From assembly GCA_027490465.1 (NCBI GenBank), contig JAIXXZ010000085.1, positions 1 through 64,000 on the forward strand: a stretch of 64,000 nucleotides of DNA, written 5' to 3'. This DNA is from Oxalobacteraceae bacterium. Its GTDB lineage: Bacteria > Pseudomonadota > Gammaproteobacteria > Burkholderiales > Burkholderiaceae_D. The position numbers were made by a program, and so were the translations under genes. Below are positions 24,981 to 34,017 of this stretch, piece after piece. Under the pieces are notes generated by a model. That model was not told where the DNA came from, did no database searches, and saw only the letters and a program-made list of their open reading frames with translations. Position 1 is the first letter of the stretch, and every line of letters starts with the position of its first letter.

Positions 24981-25358
24981 GAAAATGACACAATAGCTTG
25001 AGGGTTTGTCAAGACATAAATCGAGGAAAATTCTCAAACAATGTTCAAAATTTCAGAAAATGTTTCGGCAAACACGCAGGCCGGTCGTCATGCGGCAGAG
25101 CAGCGATTCAGTTTCTTGATTTTGCGAAATAACGGTGTTATATAGACACAGGCGCAGAGTTCCTTTCCAGAAAATCCAAGGTTTTCTGGCCTAAGACGAC
25201 CAACGCGGGAGTAAAAAAGCTTGCTCGAAAAACCGGGTACACGGTTGCCAGGCAGGCAAAAAATAAAACGAGGCATTTCCACAGTGCCGGTTTGTAGAAA
25301 ACTAATGAGAAATCATTGGCTCAATGTGCAGTGAAACCAAGAAAGAGGAGAGTTAAAC
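24981..25358. other. Intergenic region before the molybdenum hydroxylase genes
   Basis: This 378-bp stretch is AT-richer than its surroundings and contains no gene I can support; a 64-codon minus-strand frame lacks a recognisable product. It should contain the promoter of the downstream operon, but I cannot point to one -35/-10 pair with confidence. A GAAAGAGGAGAG ribosome binding stretch at 25339-25350 precedes the next gene. Confidence 0.5.
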
Positions 25359-25820
25359 ATGGCAATCAGTTTTGATCTGAACGGCTCGACGGTTTCCGTC
25401 CAGGCCGAGCCGGACACCCCACTCCTGTGGGTGATCCGCGATGAAGTCGGTCTGACCGGCACCAAGTTCGGATGTGGCGCAGCGCTTTGCGGTGCCTGTA
25501 CTGTGCATCTGGACGGCACTGCAATCCGTTCATGCCAGACCCCTGTGTCCAGCGTGGCTGGCAAGAAGGTGTCAACAGTTGAATCGCTCTCCGGCAACAA
25601 TTCGCACCCGCTGCAGAAGGCCTGGATCAAGCATCAGGTGCCTCAGTGCGGTTACTGCCAGTCCGGCCAGTTGATGAGCGCTGCTGCACTGCTCGCTAAG
25701 AACAAGAACCCGAGCGACGCTGATATTGATAAGGCGATGAGCGGTAACCTGTGCCGTTGCGGCACTTACAACCGCATCCGCGCTGCGATCAAGGATGCTG
25801 CCGCAGAGATGCGTGCTTAA
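25359..25820 (+). CDS. (2Fe-2S) subunit of a molybdenum hydroxylase (IorA-like)
   Basis: The 153-residue protein contains two [2Fe-2S] sites: a plant-ferredoxin-type one (Cys39, 44, 47, 59, in [17 protein letters not shown]) and an alpha-helical one (CGYC at 97-100 and CRC at 132-134). This is the small subunit of xanthine-dehydrogenase-family enzymes such as isoquinoline 1-oxidoreductase or aldehyde dehydrogenases. It would pass electrons from the molybdenum subunit encoded 19 bp downstream. No FAD subunit gene is present, as in two-subunit periplasmic enzymes. Confidence 0.9.
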   Translation: MAISFDLNGSTVSVQAEPDTPLLWVIRDEVGLTGTKFGCGAALCGACTVHLDGTAIRSCQTPVSSVAGKKVSTVESLSGNNSHPLQKAWIKHQVPQCGYCQSGQLMSAAALLAKNKNPSDADIDKAMSGNLCRCGTYNRIRAAIKDAAAEMRA

Positions 25821-25839
25821 GGTAGAGGAGAAAATACAA

Positions 25840-27984
25840 ATGACAACTACACGCCGTGAATTTCTAAAGTCGGGTGCCCTCGCTTCGGGTGTCGCCGTAC
25901 TCAGCATGTATGTGCCGGGATTTGGTGGCCAGGAAGCGCACGCAGCAGGCTCGATGCATACGCCTAACGTCTGGGTACACATTTCCGACGACAACACAGT
26001 CACACTGATCTCCCACATGTCCGAAATGGGCCAGGGCGTCCACACTGCGCTGCCAGCACTGATTGCTGAAGAGCTCAATGTCGACATCAACAAGGTCAGA
26101 GTTACTACCGCACCCGCGAATCCTGCCTACGTCAACGGCCTGCTCGGCGCACAGATCACCGGTGGTTCCACCTCGATCCGTGATGCGTGGGAAAAGCTGC
26201 GTATAGGCGGCGCGCAAGTGCGCACGATGCTGGTTCAGGCTGCTGCCAACAAGTGGGGTGTTGACGCTGCAACGCTGACCGCCGAAAACGGCGTAGTCTC
26301 GGGCAACGGCAAATCGGCAACCTACGGTGAACTGGCTGGTGCTGCTGCATCGATCCCAGCGCCTAAAGAAGTCAAGCTCAAGGACGCCTCCGATTTCCGT
26401 CTGGTCGGCAAAGCCGTGCCACGTCTGGATGCGCCTGCGAAGGTCAACGGTACTGCCGAATTCGGTATCGACGCCAAGATCCCTGGCATGGTCTACGCCT
26501 CGGTCGAGATGTCACCTGCGATCGGCGGCAAAGTCGTTAACTTCGACGCTTCGAAAGCCAAGGCAATGCCTGGTGTGATCGACGTGGTCAAAATCGCCGA
26601 CGGTTACAGAGAAGGTACCGAAGGCCTGGCAGTTGTCGCCGACTCGCACTGGCGCGCTCTGCAGGCACGTAAAGCACTCGTGGTTGAATGGGATGCAGGC
26701 AAGAACACCTACCTGGACACCCAGGATATGTGGGCAGGTCTGGAGAGTGCACAGAATAGTGTTGCTCCGATCAAGATTCGTCCGGATGTCGGTGACGCCA
26801 ACGGCGCCATCGCTGGTGCGAAGAAAGTCATCAAAGCCACTTACAAAACGCCACTCGTTGGTCACCAGCCACTCGAGCCAATGAACATGATCGCCAATGT
26901 AACCGGCGACAAGTGTGAGTTGATCGGACCAACCCAGTTCCAGCAGGGCGCACAAGGTATGGTCGCCGGTATGCTGGGCGTACCTCCCGAGAATGTGACT
27001 GTTCGTACCACTTACCTCGGTGGTGGTTTCGGTCGTCGCGTTTGCGTTGACTACGCGGTTCAGGCTGCTGCAATCTCCAAGGCTGTTGGCCGTCCGGTCC
27101 GCATGCTGTGGACTCGTGAAGACGACATGAAGCATGACTTCTATCGTCCGATGGGCATGCAGCGCATGGAAGCCGCCCTCGGTGCCGACGGCAAGCCTGT
27201 CGCCATGAAATTCCAGCTCTCTTCTCAGTCCATCACGCAGGTGCTGTTTGGTCTGCCGAAGAACACTCTGGATCCATTCATGGTCGAAGCTGCAGTCGCG
27301 CCTTACGCGATTCCTAGCACTTCGCATGACCTGATCATCCACGATACAGGTTTCCGTGTTGGTTACCTGCGTGCCGTGTCGCACACCATGAACTGCTTTG
27401 CCAACGAGTGCTTCATCGATGAACTGGCACACGCAGCGGGCAAGGATCCGGTCAAGTACCGTATGTCTCTGCTCGAGAAGGAGCCACGTTTCGCGAATGT
27501 TCTGAAGATCGCGGCTGAGAAGGCGGGTTGGGGCAAGTCACGCAGCGGTCGTTCACTCGGCGTCGCTCTGATGGAAGGCTACGGCACCTACATGGCGCAA
27601 GTGGCTGAGATATCCGTCAAAGGCGGTGAAGTCAAGGTCCACAAGGTCACGATCGCATGCGACTGCGGCCAGATGGTCAACCCTGGTATCGTTGAGCAGC
27701 AGCTTGAGTCGGGCGTTATCTACGGCCTGTCGCACGCGCTGTACAGCGAAAACAATGTCGAAAATGGCACCGTCGTTGAAAGCAACTTCAATGATTTCCG
27801 TGTACTCCGTCAAAACGAGTCGCCGGTCATCGACATCACTTTGGTCAAGAGCACCGAGAAGCCAGGTGGCACGGGTGAACCGTCCACATCGCTGGTCGGC
27901 GCTGCTGTCGGTAACGCGATCTTTGCCGCTACTGGCAAGCGTGTTCGCAGCATGCCTTTGGTCAAGGGTCTGAAGTCGGCCTGA
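25840..27984 (+). CDS. Molybdopterin-binding subunit of a xanthine dehydrogenase-family enzyme (IorB-like)
   Basis: The 714-residue protein begins with a Tat signal (TTRREFLKSGALASGVAVL). Two aldehyde oxidase/xanthine dehydrogenase-type molybdopterin domains follow, with GQGVHTALPALIAEELN, LGGGFGRR, and the active-site glutamate region GGTGEPST. Export through Tat and the missing FAD subunit suggest a periplasmic oxidase of aldehydes or N-heterocycles that hands electrons to the respiratory chain. Substrate cannot be read. The start at 25840 follows GGTAGAGGAG by about nine bases. XdhC for cofactor sulfuration is encoded downstream. Confidence 0.88.
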   Translation: MTTTRREFLKSGALASGVAVLSMYVPGFGGQEAHAAGSMHTPNVWVHISDDNTVTLISHMSEMGQGVHTALPALIAEELNVDINKVRVTTAPANPAYVNGLLGAQITGGSTSIRDAWEKLRIGGAQVRTMLVQAAANKWGVDAATLTAENGVVSGNGKSATYGELAGAAASIPAPKEVKLKDASDFRLVGKAVPRLDAPAKVNGTAEFGIDAKIPGMVYASVEMSPAIGGKVVNFDASKAKAMPGVIDVVKIADGYREGTEGLAVVADSHWRALQARKALVVEWDAGKNTYLDTQDMWAGLESAQNSVAPIKIRPDVGDANGAIAGAKKVIKATYKTPLVGHQPLEPMNMIANVTGDKCELIGPTQFQQGAQGMVAGMLGVPPENVTVRTTYLGGGFGRRVCVDYAVQAAAISKAVGRPVRMLWTREDDMKHDFYRPMGMQRMEAALGADGKPVAMKFQLSSQSITQVLFGLPKNTLDPFMVEAAVAPYAIPSTSHDLIIHDTGFRVGYLRAVSHTMNCFANECFIDELAHAAGKDPVKYRMSLLEKEPRFANVLKIAAEKAGWGKSRSGRSLGVALMEGYGTYMAQVAEISVKGGEVKVHKVTIACDCGQMVNPGIVEQQLESGVIYGLSHALYSENNVENGTVVESNFNDFRVLRQNESPVIDITLVKSTEKPGGTGEPSTSLVGAAVGNAIFAATGKRVRSMPLVKGLKSA

Positions 27985-28003
27985 TGCACTAGCGTTGCAG
28001 GAA

Positions 28004-28039
28004 ATGCTCCCCACCTGAAAGGGTGGGGAGCATTTTTTA
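28004..28039 (+). terminator. Rho-independent terminator after the molybdenum hydroxylase operon
   Basis: ATGCTCCCCACC and GGGTGGGGAGCAT arms surround a TGAAA-type loop and are followed by TTTTTT. The stem is about twelve GC-rich pairs and lies 20 bp after the stop codon, so it should end the operon efficiently. Confidence 0.9.
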
Positions 28040-28055
28040 TTGAGTTCGTAAAGCA

Positions 28056-28176
28056 GTGCTGATTAAATAAAACCGGAAAGTTTTTCCGTTGAATTAATCG
28101 TGTAAGTCCCTGATTTTGATTGGTCCTGCGTCCCACCGCTACGCTGGCTCACCATGAAACGTGGACTTGTTTAGTG
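28056..28176 (+). repeat. Interspersed ~120-bp repeat, copy 3
   Basis: This copy starts GTGCTGATTAAATAAAACCGG 17 bp after the terminator T-run and ends in GACTTGTTTAGTG. It shares AATCGTGTAAGTCCCTGATTTTG with copy 4 and CTACGCTGGCTCACCATGAAACG with the right parts of copies 1 and 2. It lies just before xdhC, and copy 4 lies inverted on the other side of xdhC and the DUF1289 gene. Confidence 0.8.
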
Positions 28177-28208
28177 TTTCCTTAACTGATTTACCGAGAA
28201 TTGTTTCC

Positions 28209-29249
28209 ATGGACAGCATTGATCTTGAAGTCTTGAAAACCTGCTCAGATTGGATCGCGGGGGGCAAGCGATGTGAACTCGTGACCGTCATCAAGACCTG
28301 GGGTTCCAGCCCGCGCCCTGAGGGTGCCACACTGGCTATTTGTGATGATGGCCATGTCGTCGGTTCGGTGTCTGGTGGTTGCATTGAAGATGACTTGATT
28401 GATCGCGTCCGTAAAAATGGCATTACCCGCACGCAGCCCGAGATCGTCACCTATGGCATCACGGCGGATGAAGCACATCGTTTTGGTTTGCCTTGCGGCG
28501 GTACCATTCAGCTGGCGATAGAGCCGCTGAAAGCTGACAGTCAGATCAAGGACATGGTGGATCGACTCGCGCAGGGCGAGCTGATCGCGCGCCGTGTTGA
28601 TCTGCAGAGTGGTGCAGTCACTTTGGGTCCGGCCAAAGCCGGCATGAGCCTGCAGGTATCTGAAACCGCGCTCACGACAATTCATGGACCGCGCTGGCGT
28701 TTACTGATCATCGGTGCGGGGCAATTGTCGCGCTTTCTTGCCCAGATCGCGGTGGGTATGGACTATGCCGTTACGGTCTGTGATCCGCGCGAAGAGTATC
28801 GCGATGGCTGGTCGGTGGATGGTGTGCAGGTCGTGCATGCGATGCCCGATGATCTGGTGATGGAGATGCGTCTGGACAGCCGCTGTGCTGTGGTCGCGCT
28901 CACGCATGATCCCAAGCTCGATGATCTAGCTCTGATGGAAGCGCTGAAGTCGGATGCATTTTATGTGGGTGCCATTGGATCGCGTTCGAATGACACCAAG
29001 CGTCGCGAGCGGCTGCTGGATTTTGATCTGACGCCGGCGCAACTGGAGAAACTGCACGGCCCTATCGGTATTTACATCGGCAGCAAGACCCCATCGGAAA
29101 TTGCCATCTCCATACTCGCCGAAATGACGGCAGTAAAAAATGGTGTGGCATTGCCAGAGCTGATGAAGGTGGGTAACGCTAAAGAAGCAGCACAGCTGGA
29201 TGCCAGCCCGGATGCCTGTCTTTTGGATCCCGCTCAGCGTATTGTCTGA
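28209..29249 (+). CDS. xdhC: XdhC-family molybdenum cofactor maturation protein
   Basis: The 346-residue protein shows the XdhC/CoxI N-terminal pattern CELVTVIKTWGSSPRPEGATLAI and VGSVSGGCIEDDL, and a C-terminal Rossmann-like domain (LLIIGAGQLSRFLAQIA, FYVGAIGSRSNDTKRRERL). XdhC binds the molybdenum cofactor and supports its sulfuration and insertion into xanthine dehydrogenase-type enzymes, fitting the neighbouring hydroxylase. The start at 28209 leaves the repeat outside the gene. The terminator before it suggests transcription separate from the hydroxylase. Confidence 0.88.
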   Translation: MDSIDLEVLKTCSDWIAGGKRCELVTVIKTWGSSPRPEGATLAICDDGHVVGSVSGGCIEDDLIDRVRKNGITRTQPEIVTYGITADEAHRFGLPCGGTIQLAIEPLKADSQIKDMVDRLAQGELIARRVDLQSGAVTLGPAKAGMSLQVSETALTTIHGPRWRLLIIGAGQLSRFLAQIAVGMDYAVTVCDPREEYRDGWSVDGVQVVHAMPDDLVMEMRLDSRCAVVALTHDPKLDDLALMEALKSDAFYVGAIGSRSNDTKRRERLLDFDLTPAQLEKLHGPIGIYIGSKTPSEIAISILAEMTAVKNGVALPELMKVGNAKEAAQLDASPDACLLDPAQRIV

Positions 29250-29374
29250 AAATGAGTAAAAGCGTGCGCTATGCCTTTGCAAAGGCATGGTCAGCGTCTT
29301 TTAATGTGTACCAACAGCACGTAGCCTGACCTGGCTGGCATTTCGGGCAGGTAGACATAAAGTCCCTCACTTTA

Positions 29375-29566
29375 ATGATGCAGCCCGCCTCCGAACGTCC
29401 TGATACTCCCTGTGTTGCCGTATGTTCGACTACCTTCGATGATGTTTGCCGGGGATGCGGTCGCACGGTCGCCGAAGTCGCCGAGTGGGTATTCATGAAC
29501 TCGGATCAAAAAGAGGTGGTCTGGCGTCGCATTACGGCTGAGGGTTATCCTCGCCGAAACACGTGA
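29375..29566 (+). CDS. DUF1289 family small protein
   Basis: The 63-residue protein has four cysteines (13, 17, 25, 28) in the pattern PCVAVCSTTFDDVCRGCGRT and then a WRRI helix, which is the DUF1289 signature. The family is thought to bind a metal or Fe-S cluster through these cysteines, but its role is unknown. It lies 125 bp after xdhC. Confidence 0.85.
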   Translation: MMQPASERPDTPCVAVCSTTFDDVCRGCGRTVAEVAEWVFMNSDQKEVVWRRITAEGYPRRNT

Positions 29567-29650
29567 AGGTGTTGGGAATACTCTCCCTATTCCTCCAAGC
29601 GCAGCGGTCAGGGTAGTGAAAGATTGCCATTATTAAAAATAAATCAGGGG

Positions 29651-29770
29651 CGATGAACAAATCCGTGTTTTATGGAGAGCGAGCAAAGCTATCAGATGCT
29701 TAGCTAAGCAAAATCAAGGACTTATCACGATTGGTTTCGCTGAAAGAGTTTGCCGTTTTATAATCGGTGC
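29651..29770 (-). repeat. Interspersed ~120-bp repeat, copy 4 (inverted)
   Basis: Read on the minus strand the copy runs from GCACCGATTATAAAACGG to GGATTTGTTCATCG and shares AATCGTG-TAAGTCC-TGATTTTG-TT with copy 3 and CCATAAAACACGG near the right end. The small internal hairpin keeps pairing through changed bases (G-C to A-T at one pair). It lies just before the PhoB box of pstC. Confidence 0.75.
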
Positions 29771-29796
29771 GTCCTGAGGTAGCCAGAAGCGAGCTC

Positions 29797-29830
29797 TTGT
29801 AACATACCTGTCATATTCCCTCGTTACATT
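29797..29830 (+). promoter_or_regulatory. PhoB box and -10 of the pstCAB-phoU-phoBR operon
   Basis: TTGTAAC-ATAC-CTGTCAT forms two 7-mers 11 bp apart (29797-29814), matching the PhoB box model. TACATT (29825-29830) begins 10 nt after the box, the known spacing when PhoB replaces the -35 element. The start codon of pstC follows about 50 bp later. Confidence 0.8.
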
Positions 29831-29881
29831 CCCGGGGTGAATCCGAATCGTCCAATCACGTACACCGAGGCCCTGACGCCC

Positions 29882-30886
29882 ATGAGTGCTCAACAGCCCC
29901 ATCAGGGCGAGTTCGCCGCGACTGCCGCCCACGCCAAAGGCATGCCGAGCGCGAAATCGTCTGCCAAATGGCAGGATTTTCTCTTCCATAAAGTCACCTT
30001 CAGCTTTGCATTTCTCGTGCTGCTGGTTCTGGTCGGCATTATGGTGTCACTCGTTATTGGTGCCTGGCCCGCGTTTGAAAAATTTGGGCCCGGTTTTGTC
30101 ACTCGTATCGAATGGGATCCGGTCAATAGCGAATACGGTGCACTGATAGCGATTGCCGGCACCTTGGTCACGTCTTTTCTTGCGCTGCTGCTGGCTTTTC
30201 CAGTCAGTTTCGGCATCGCCTTGTTTCTTACCGAGATTTGCCCCGTCTGGTTGAAGCGGCCGTTAGGTACCGCGGTTGAGTTGCTGGCCGGTGTGCCCAG
30301 TATTATTTACGGCATGTGGGGCTTGTTCGTTTTCGCTCCTTTCTTCGCGGATCATGTACAGCCCTTGCTGCAGGCGACGCTGGGCCAAATTCCCGTGTTT
30401 GGTGAATTGTTTCAAGGGCCGATGATGGGTATAGGCATGTTGACCGCCGGTATTATTTTGGCTGTCATGATCATTCCCTTTATCGCGTCAGTCATGCGTG
30501 ATGTATTCGAAACCTGCCCGGCAGTACTGAAAGAGTCCGCCTATGCGCTGGGTTGCACGCGTTGGGAAGTCGTTCGCAAAATCGTATTGCCCTACACACG
30601 GGTCGGCGTGGTGGGCGGTGTGATGCTGGGCTTGGGCCGTGCCCTCGGCGAAACCATGGCGATTACCTTTGTGATTGGCAATGCGCATAAACTTTCTTGG
30701 TCTCTGTTTTCGGCGGGCAACAGCATTGCTTCAACGCTGGCCAATGAGTTTGCTGAAGCAGAAGCCGGGTTACATATATCGTCGCTCTTTGCCCTGGGTC
30801 TGATTTTGTTTGTCATCACCTTCATCGTGCTGGCAGCTGCGAAGTTCATGCTGCTGCAGATGGGTAAAGCGGAGGGCGGCAAGTGA
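29882..30886 (+). CDS. pstC: Phosphate ABC transporter permease PstC
   Basis: The 334-residue protein has six predicted membrane spans after a roughly 45-residue cytoplasmic tail. It carries the permease loop [23 protein letters not shown] that contacts the ATPase, and [14 protein letters not shown] typical of PstC. The ATG at 29882 is chosen; a GTG at 29837 would add 15 residues. It overlaps pstA by GTGA. Its partner binding protein PstS is encoded about 9 kb away on the other strand. Confidence 0.92.
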   Translation: MSAQQPHQGEFAATAAHAKGMPSAKSSAKWQDFLFHKVTFSFAFLVLLVLVGIMVSLVIGAWPAFEKFGPGFVTRIEWDPVNSEYGALIAIAGTLVTSFLALLLAFPVSFGIALFLTEICPVWLKRPLGTAVELLAGVPSIIYGMWGLFVFAPFFADHVQPLLQATLGQIPVFGELFQGPMMGIGMLTAGIILAVMIIPFIASVMRDVFETCPAVLKESAYALGCTRWEVVRKIVLPYTRVGVVGGVMLGLGRALGETMAITFVIGNAHKLSWSLFSAGNSIASTLANEFAEAEAGLHISSLFALGLILFVITFIVLAAAKFMLLQMGKAEGGK

Positions 30887-31758
30887 ACACAACCACCGTT
30901 CTGAAATCCGACAATCCCATCTATCGCGCCCGCTTGCTTAGACACAGGATAGGCATCACCCTGTCTGTGGCAGCGATGCTGACAGGTCTGATGTTCCTCT
31001 TCTGGATATTGACCGTGCTCGTCATCAATGGGTTCGGTGCCATTGATCTGGACTTTTTTACGCACACAACGCCGGCACCGGGGAGTGAAGGCGGTGGTCT
31101 GCTCAATCCTATTGTCGGCAGCCTGATGATGGTCGGTACCGCAACGCTGATCAGTACGCCTATCGGGATTTTTGCGGGCATCTACCTTGCCGAGTACGGA
31201 GAGGAAAGTCGTTTTGCACAAATCACGCGATTCGTCACCGATGTCATGCTGTCTGCACCGTCGATCGTGATCGGTTTGTTCATCTATGCGATTTATGTGG
31301 CCAATGTGCGCCACTTTTCCGGTTGGGCGGGCAGCTTTGCGATCGCTCTCATTGCAATACCGGTGGTGGTGCGTACCACCGATAACATGCTCATACTGGT
31401 GCCCAGCAGCTTGCGTGAGGCGGCTTTTGCACTCGGAGCGCCGCGCTGGAAAGTCGCCACCATGGTTCGTCTGCGCGCGGTCAAGGCCGGTGTCTTGACC
31501 GGTGTGTTGCTGGCGGTGGCCCGCATCTCCGGCGAGACGGCGCCTCTGCTGTTTACTGCGCTGAACAATCAGTTTTTCAGTGCCGATATGAATACACCGC
31601 TGGCGAACTTGCCCGTCGTGATTTTCCAGTTTGCGATGAGTCCCTATGACAACTGGCGCGAGCTCGCCTGGGGTGGCGCACTCCTGATTACGTTCAGTGT
31701 CTTGGGTCTGAATATTCTCTCGCGCGTGATTGCGGCGGCTGGCCAGAAAAAGGGATAG
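30883..31758 (+). CDS. pstA: Phosphate ABC transporter permease PstA
   Basis: The 291-residue protein has six predicted spans and the PstA hallmarks [28 protein letters not shown], and the ATPase loop [20 protein letters not shown]. It starts with GTG inside the pstC stop codon region, with GGAGGGC upstream, and pstB follows 9 bp later. It forms the inner-membrane phosphate channel with PstC. Confidence 0.92.
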   Translation: MNTTTVLKSDNPIYRARLLRHRIGITLSVAAMLTGLMFLFWILTVLVINGFGAIDLDFFTHTTPAPGSEGGGLLNPIVGSLMMVGTATLISTPIGIFAGIYLAEYGEESRFAQITRFVTDVMLSAPSIVIGLFIYAIYVANVRHFSGWAGSFAIALIAIPVVVRTTDNMLILVPSSLREAAFALGAPRWKVATMVRLRAVKAGVLTGVLLAVARISGETAPLLFTALNNQFFSADMNTPLANLPVVIFQFAMSPYDNWRELAWGGALLITFSVLGLNILSRVIAAAGQKKG

Positions 31759-31767
31759 GAGTACACC

Positions 31768-32568
31768 ATGAGTTTAGCGATACCCACACCGGAGACGATG
31801 ACAGCGCCTGCATTGACGACAACTTTGCAGGTGCAGAATCTGAACTTTTTTTACGGACAGTTTCAGGGACTCAAGGATATCAATCTGGATATCTTCGAGA
31901 AAAAAGTCACTGCGTTCATTGGACCTTCCGGCTGCGGTAAGTCGACGCTTCTGCGCACACTGAATCGCATGTACGATTTGTACCCAGGACAGCGCGCCGA
32001 AGGTGCCATCATGTACAGCGGGCGCAATATTCTCGATGCCGATGTGGACGTGAATGTACTGCGCGCGAAGATAGGCATGGTATTTCAGAAGCCAACGCCA
32101 TTCCCGATGTCGATTTACGAAAACATTGCCTTCGGCGTGCGTCTGTATGAAAACCTGACCCGCGGCGAGATGGATGAGCGGGTGGAGTGGGCGTTAAACA
32201 AGGCAGCGCTCTGGTCAGAAGTCAAAGACAAGCTGCACAAGAGTGGCTTGTCTCTGTCGGGTGGTCAGCAGCAGCGTCTGTGCATTGCCCGTGGTGTCGC
32301 CGTCAAGCCCGATGTGCTCTTGCTGGACGAGCCCACATCGGCACTGGATCCGATTTCAACGGTGAAGATCGAAGAGCTCATCAGCGAGCTCAAGGAAGAC
32401 TATACGATCACCATTGTGACCCACAACATGCAACAGGCAGCACGCTGTTCTGATTACACCGCATACATGTATTTGGGCGAGCTGGTAGAGTTCGGTGAGA
32501 CCGACAAGATCTTCCTGAACCCTAGCAAAAAAGAAACGCAGGATTACATCACCGGCCGTTTCGGTTGA
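31768..32568 (+). CDS. pstB: Phosphate ABC transporter ATP-binding protein PstB
   Basis: The 266-residue ABC ATPase has Walker [10 protein letters not shown], the PstB-typical [18 protein letters not shown], signature [13 protein letters not shown], Walker [14 protein letters not shown], and the H-loop THNMQQAAR. It ends with the family tail [15 protein letters not shown]. It powers high-affinity phosphate uptake and takes part, with PhoU and PhoR, in phosphate signalling. Confidence 0.95.
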   Translation: MSLAIPTPETMTAPALTTTLQVQNLNFFYGQFQGLKDINLDIFEKKVTAFIGPSGCGKSTLLRTLNRMYDLYPGQRAEGAIMYSGRNILDADVDVNVLRAKIGMVFQKPTPFPMSIYENIAFGVRLYENLTRGEMDERVEWALNKAALWSEVKDKLHKSGLSLSGGQQQRLCIARGVAVKPDVLLLDEPTSALDPISTVKIEELISELKEDYTITIVTHNMQQAARCSDYTAYMYLGELVEFGETDKIFLNPSKKETQDYITGRFG

Positions 32569-32584
32569 TGCTACGGAGACCGCC

Positions 32585-33286
32585 ATGCCAAACGAACACT
32601 CTTCCAGACAATACGAACTTGACCTTGAGGCGATCCGCTCGCGGGTACTGCAGATGGGTGGTCTCGTGGAAAAACAATTCCATGATGCGATGATTTGTTT
32701 TCGTACGCTGGATGTCAAGGAAGCCGAGCGCATCATCGCGGCTGATGAAGAAGTCAACAAGCTGGAAGTGCAGCTGGATGACGCCTGCAGTCATCTGATC
32801 GTCAAACGTCAACCCGCCGCGAATGATTTGCGTACCGTGATGGCTACGATCAAGATCATTACGGATCTTGAGCGCATCGGCGATGAGGCGACCAAAATTG
32901 CTCGTGCAGCGCGCGCCCTGCATGAGCGTGGCGCAGTGCCGATCGCTCATGAAGAGACAGTGCGTGTGATGGCCTCTTCTGCAGGCCGTCTGTTACATGG
33001 TGCATTGGATGCTTTTGCGCGTCTCGACGAAAAGCAAGCCACCCGCATGATTCTGGGTGACGAGGAAATCGATATCGAATATCGCGCTGTCATGCGCAAT
33101 GCGGTGACCTTCATGATGGAAGATCCGCGTACCATCTCTGCATCGCTGGACACCCTGTGGGTTGCAAAGGCCATCGAGCGTATTGGTGATCATGCCAAGA
33201 ATATTGCGGAGTACGTGATTTACATCGTTGAAGGCAAGGATATTCGTCACACCGATTATGCGTCTACGCAGCAAGCGGCCGTCTGA
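32585..33286 (+). CDS. phoU: Phosphate signalling protein PhoU
   Basis: The 233-residue all-helical protein contains two PhoU repeats, each with the metal-binding E/DxxxD pattern (IITDLERIGDEATKIA and WVAKAIERIGDHAKNIAEYV). It links PstB activity to PhoR and holds the Pho regulon off when phosphate is plentiful. It lies 16 bp after pstB. Confidence 0.95.
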   Translation: MPNEHSSRQYELDLEAIRSRVLQMGGLVEKQFHDAMICFRTLDVKEAERIIAADEEVNKLEVQLDDACSHLIVKRQPAANDLRTVMATIKIITDLERIGDEATKIARAARALHERGAVPIAHEETVRVMASSAGRLLHGALDAFARLDEKQATRMILGDEEIDIEYRAVMRNAVTFMMEDPRTISASLDTLWVAKAIERIGDHAKNIAEYVIYIVEGKDIRHTDYASTQQAAV

Positions 33287-33315
33287 TCGGTCGCTCATGG
33301 CAATTCACTGAGGTC

Positions 33316-34005
33316 ATGGCCATCACCGAACCCACCATCCTGATTGTTGAAGACGAGCTTCCTATCGTCGAGCTGGTGACTTTTTCCTTGAAGGGGGCGG
33401 GCTGGGCGGTCGATGCGGTACACAACACTGCAGATGCCTGGGCTTATCTTCAAAACAAACGTCCCCAGCTGATCTTGCTGGACTGGATGTTGCCTGATCA
33501 GTCCGGTCTGAAATTATTGTCTCGTATACGCGGCGACCGTAATTTCAATACCTTGCCGGTGATCATGCTGACTGCAAAAAGCATGGAAGAGGATAAGGTC
33601 GCCGGACTCGATCAGGGCGCTGATGATTACATCACCAAACCTTTTTCTCCGCGTGAGCTGACCGCGCGCATCAAAGCCCTCATACGCCGCAAAATGCCGG
33701 AGCATGCCGAGCTCGCGATGAAGGCGGGACCGCTGACGGTGGACCCGGTCAGCTGTCGGGTCAGCATTGACGACGAGCCTGTTGAAATTGGCCATGCGGA
33801 ATTCAAGCTGCTCAGATTCCTGATCGCACATCCCGAGCGCGTCTTCACCCGTGGTCAGCTGCTGGACAAAGTCTGGGGCGATCATGCCGTGCTGGAAGAA
33901 AGAACGGTGGATGTTCATATTCTGCGCTTGCGCAAGGCGCTCGGTCGGGCCGATTTCCTCATCAAGACCGTTCGTAGTGTAGGCTACATGCTTTCCGAAA
34001 AATAA
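33316..34005 (+). CDS. phoB: Phosphate regulon response regulator PhoB
   Basis: The 229-residue protein has a receiver domain (phospho-acceptor Asp56 in LILLDWMLPDQSG; acidic pair in VEDE; conserved Lys in ITKPFSPREL) and an OmpR-type winged helix (VFTRGQLLDKVWG, EERTVDVHILRLRKAL). It should bind the PhoB boxes listed for this window. It is encoded 30 bp after phoU and 12 bp before phoR. Confidence 0.95.
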   Translation: MAITEPTILIVEDELPIVELVTFSLKGAGWAVDAVHNTADAWAYLQNKRPQLILLDWMLPDQSGLKLLSRIRGDRNFNTLPVIMLTAKSMEEDKVAGLDQGADDYITKPFSPRELTARIKALIRRKMPEHAELAMKAGPLTVDPVSCRVSIDDEPVEIGHAEFKLLRFLIAHPERVFTRGQLLDKVWGDHAVLEERTVDVHILRLRKALGRADFLIKTVRSVGYMLSEK

Positions 34006-34017
34006 TTCCATTTTTGC

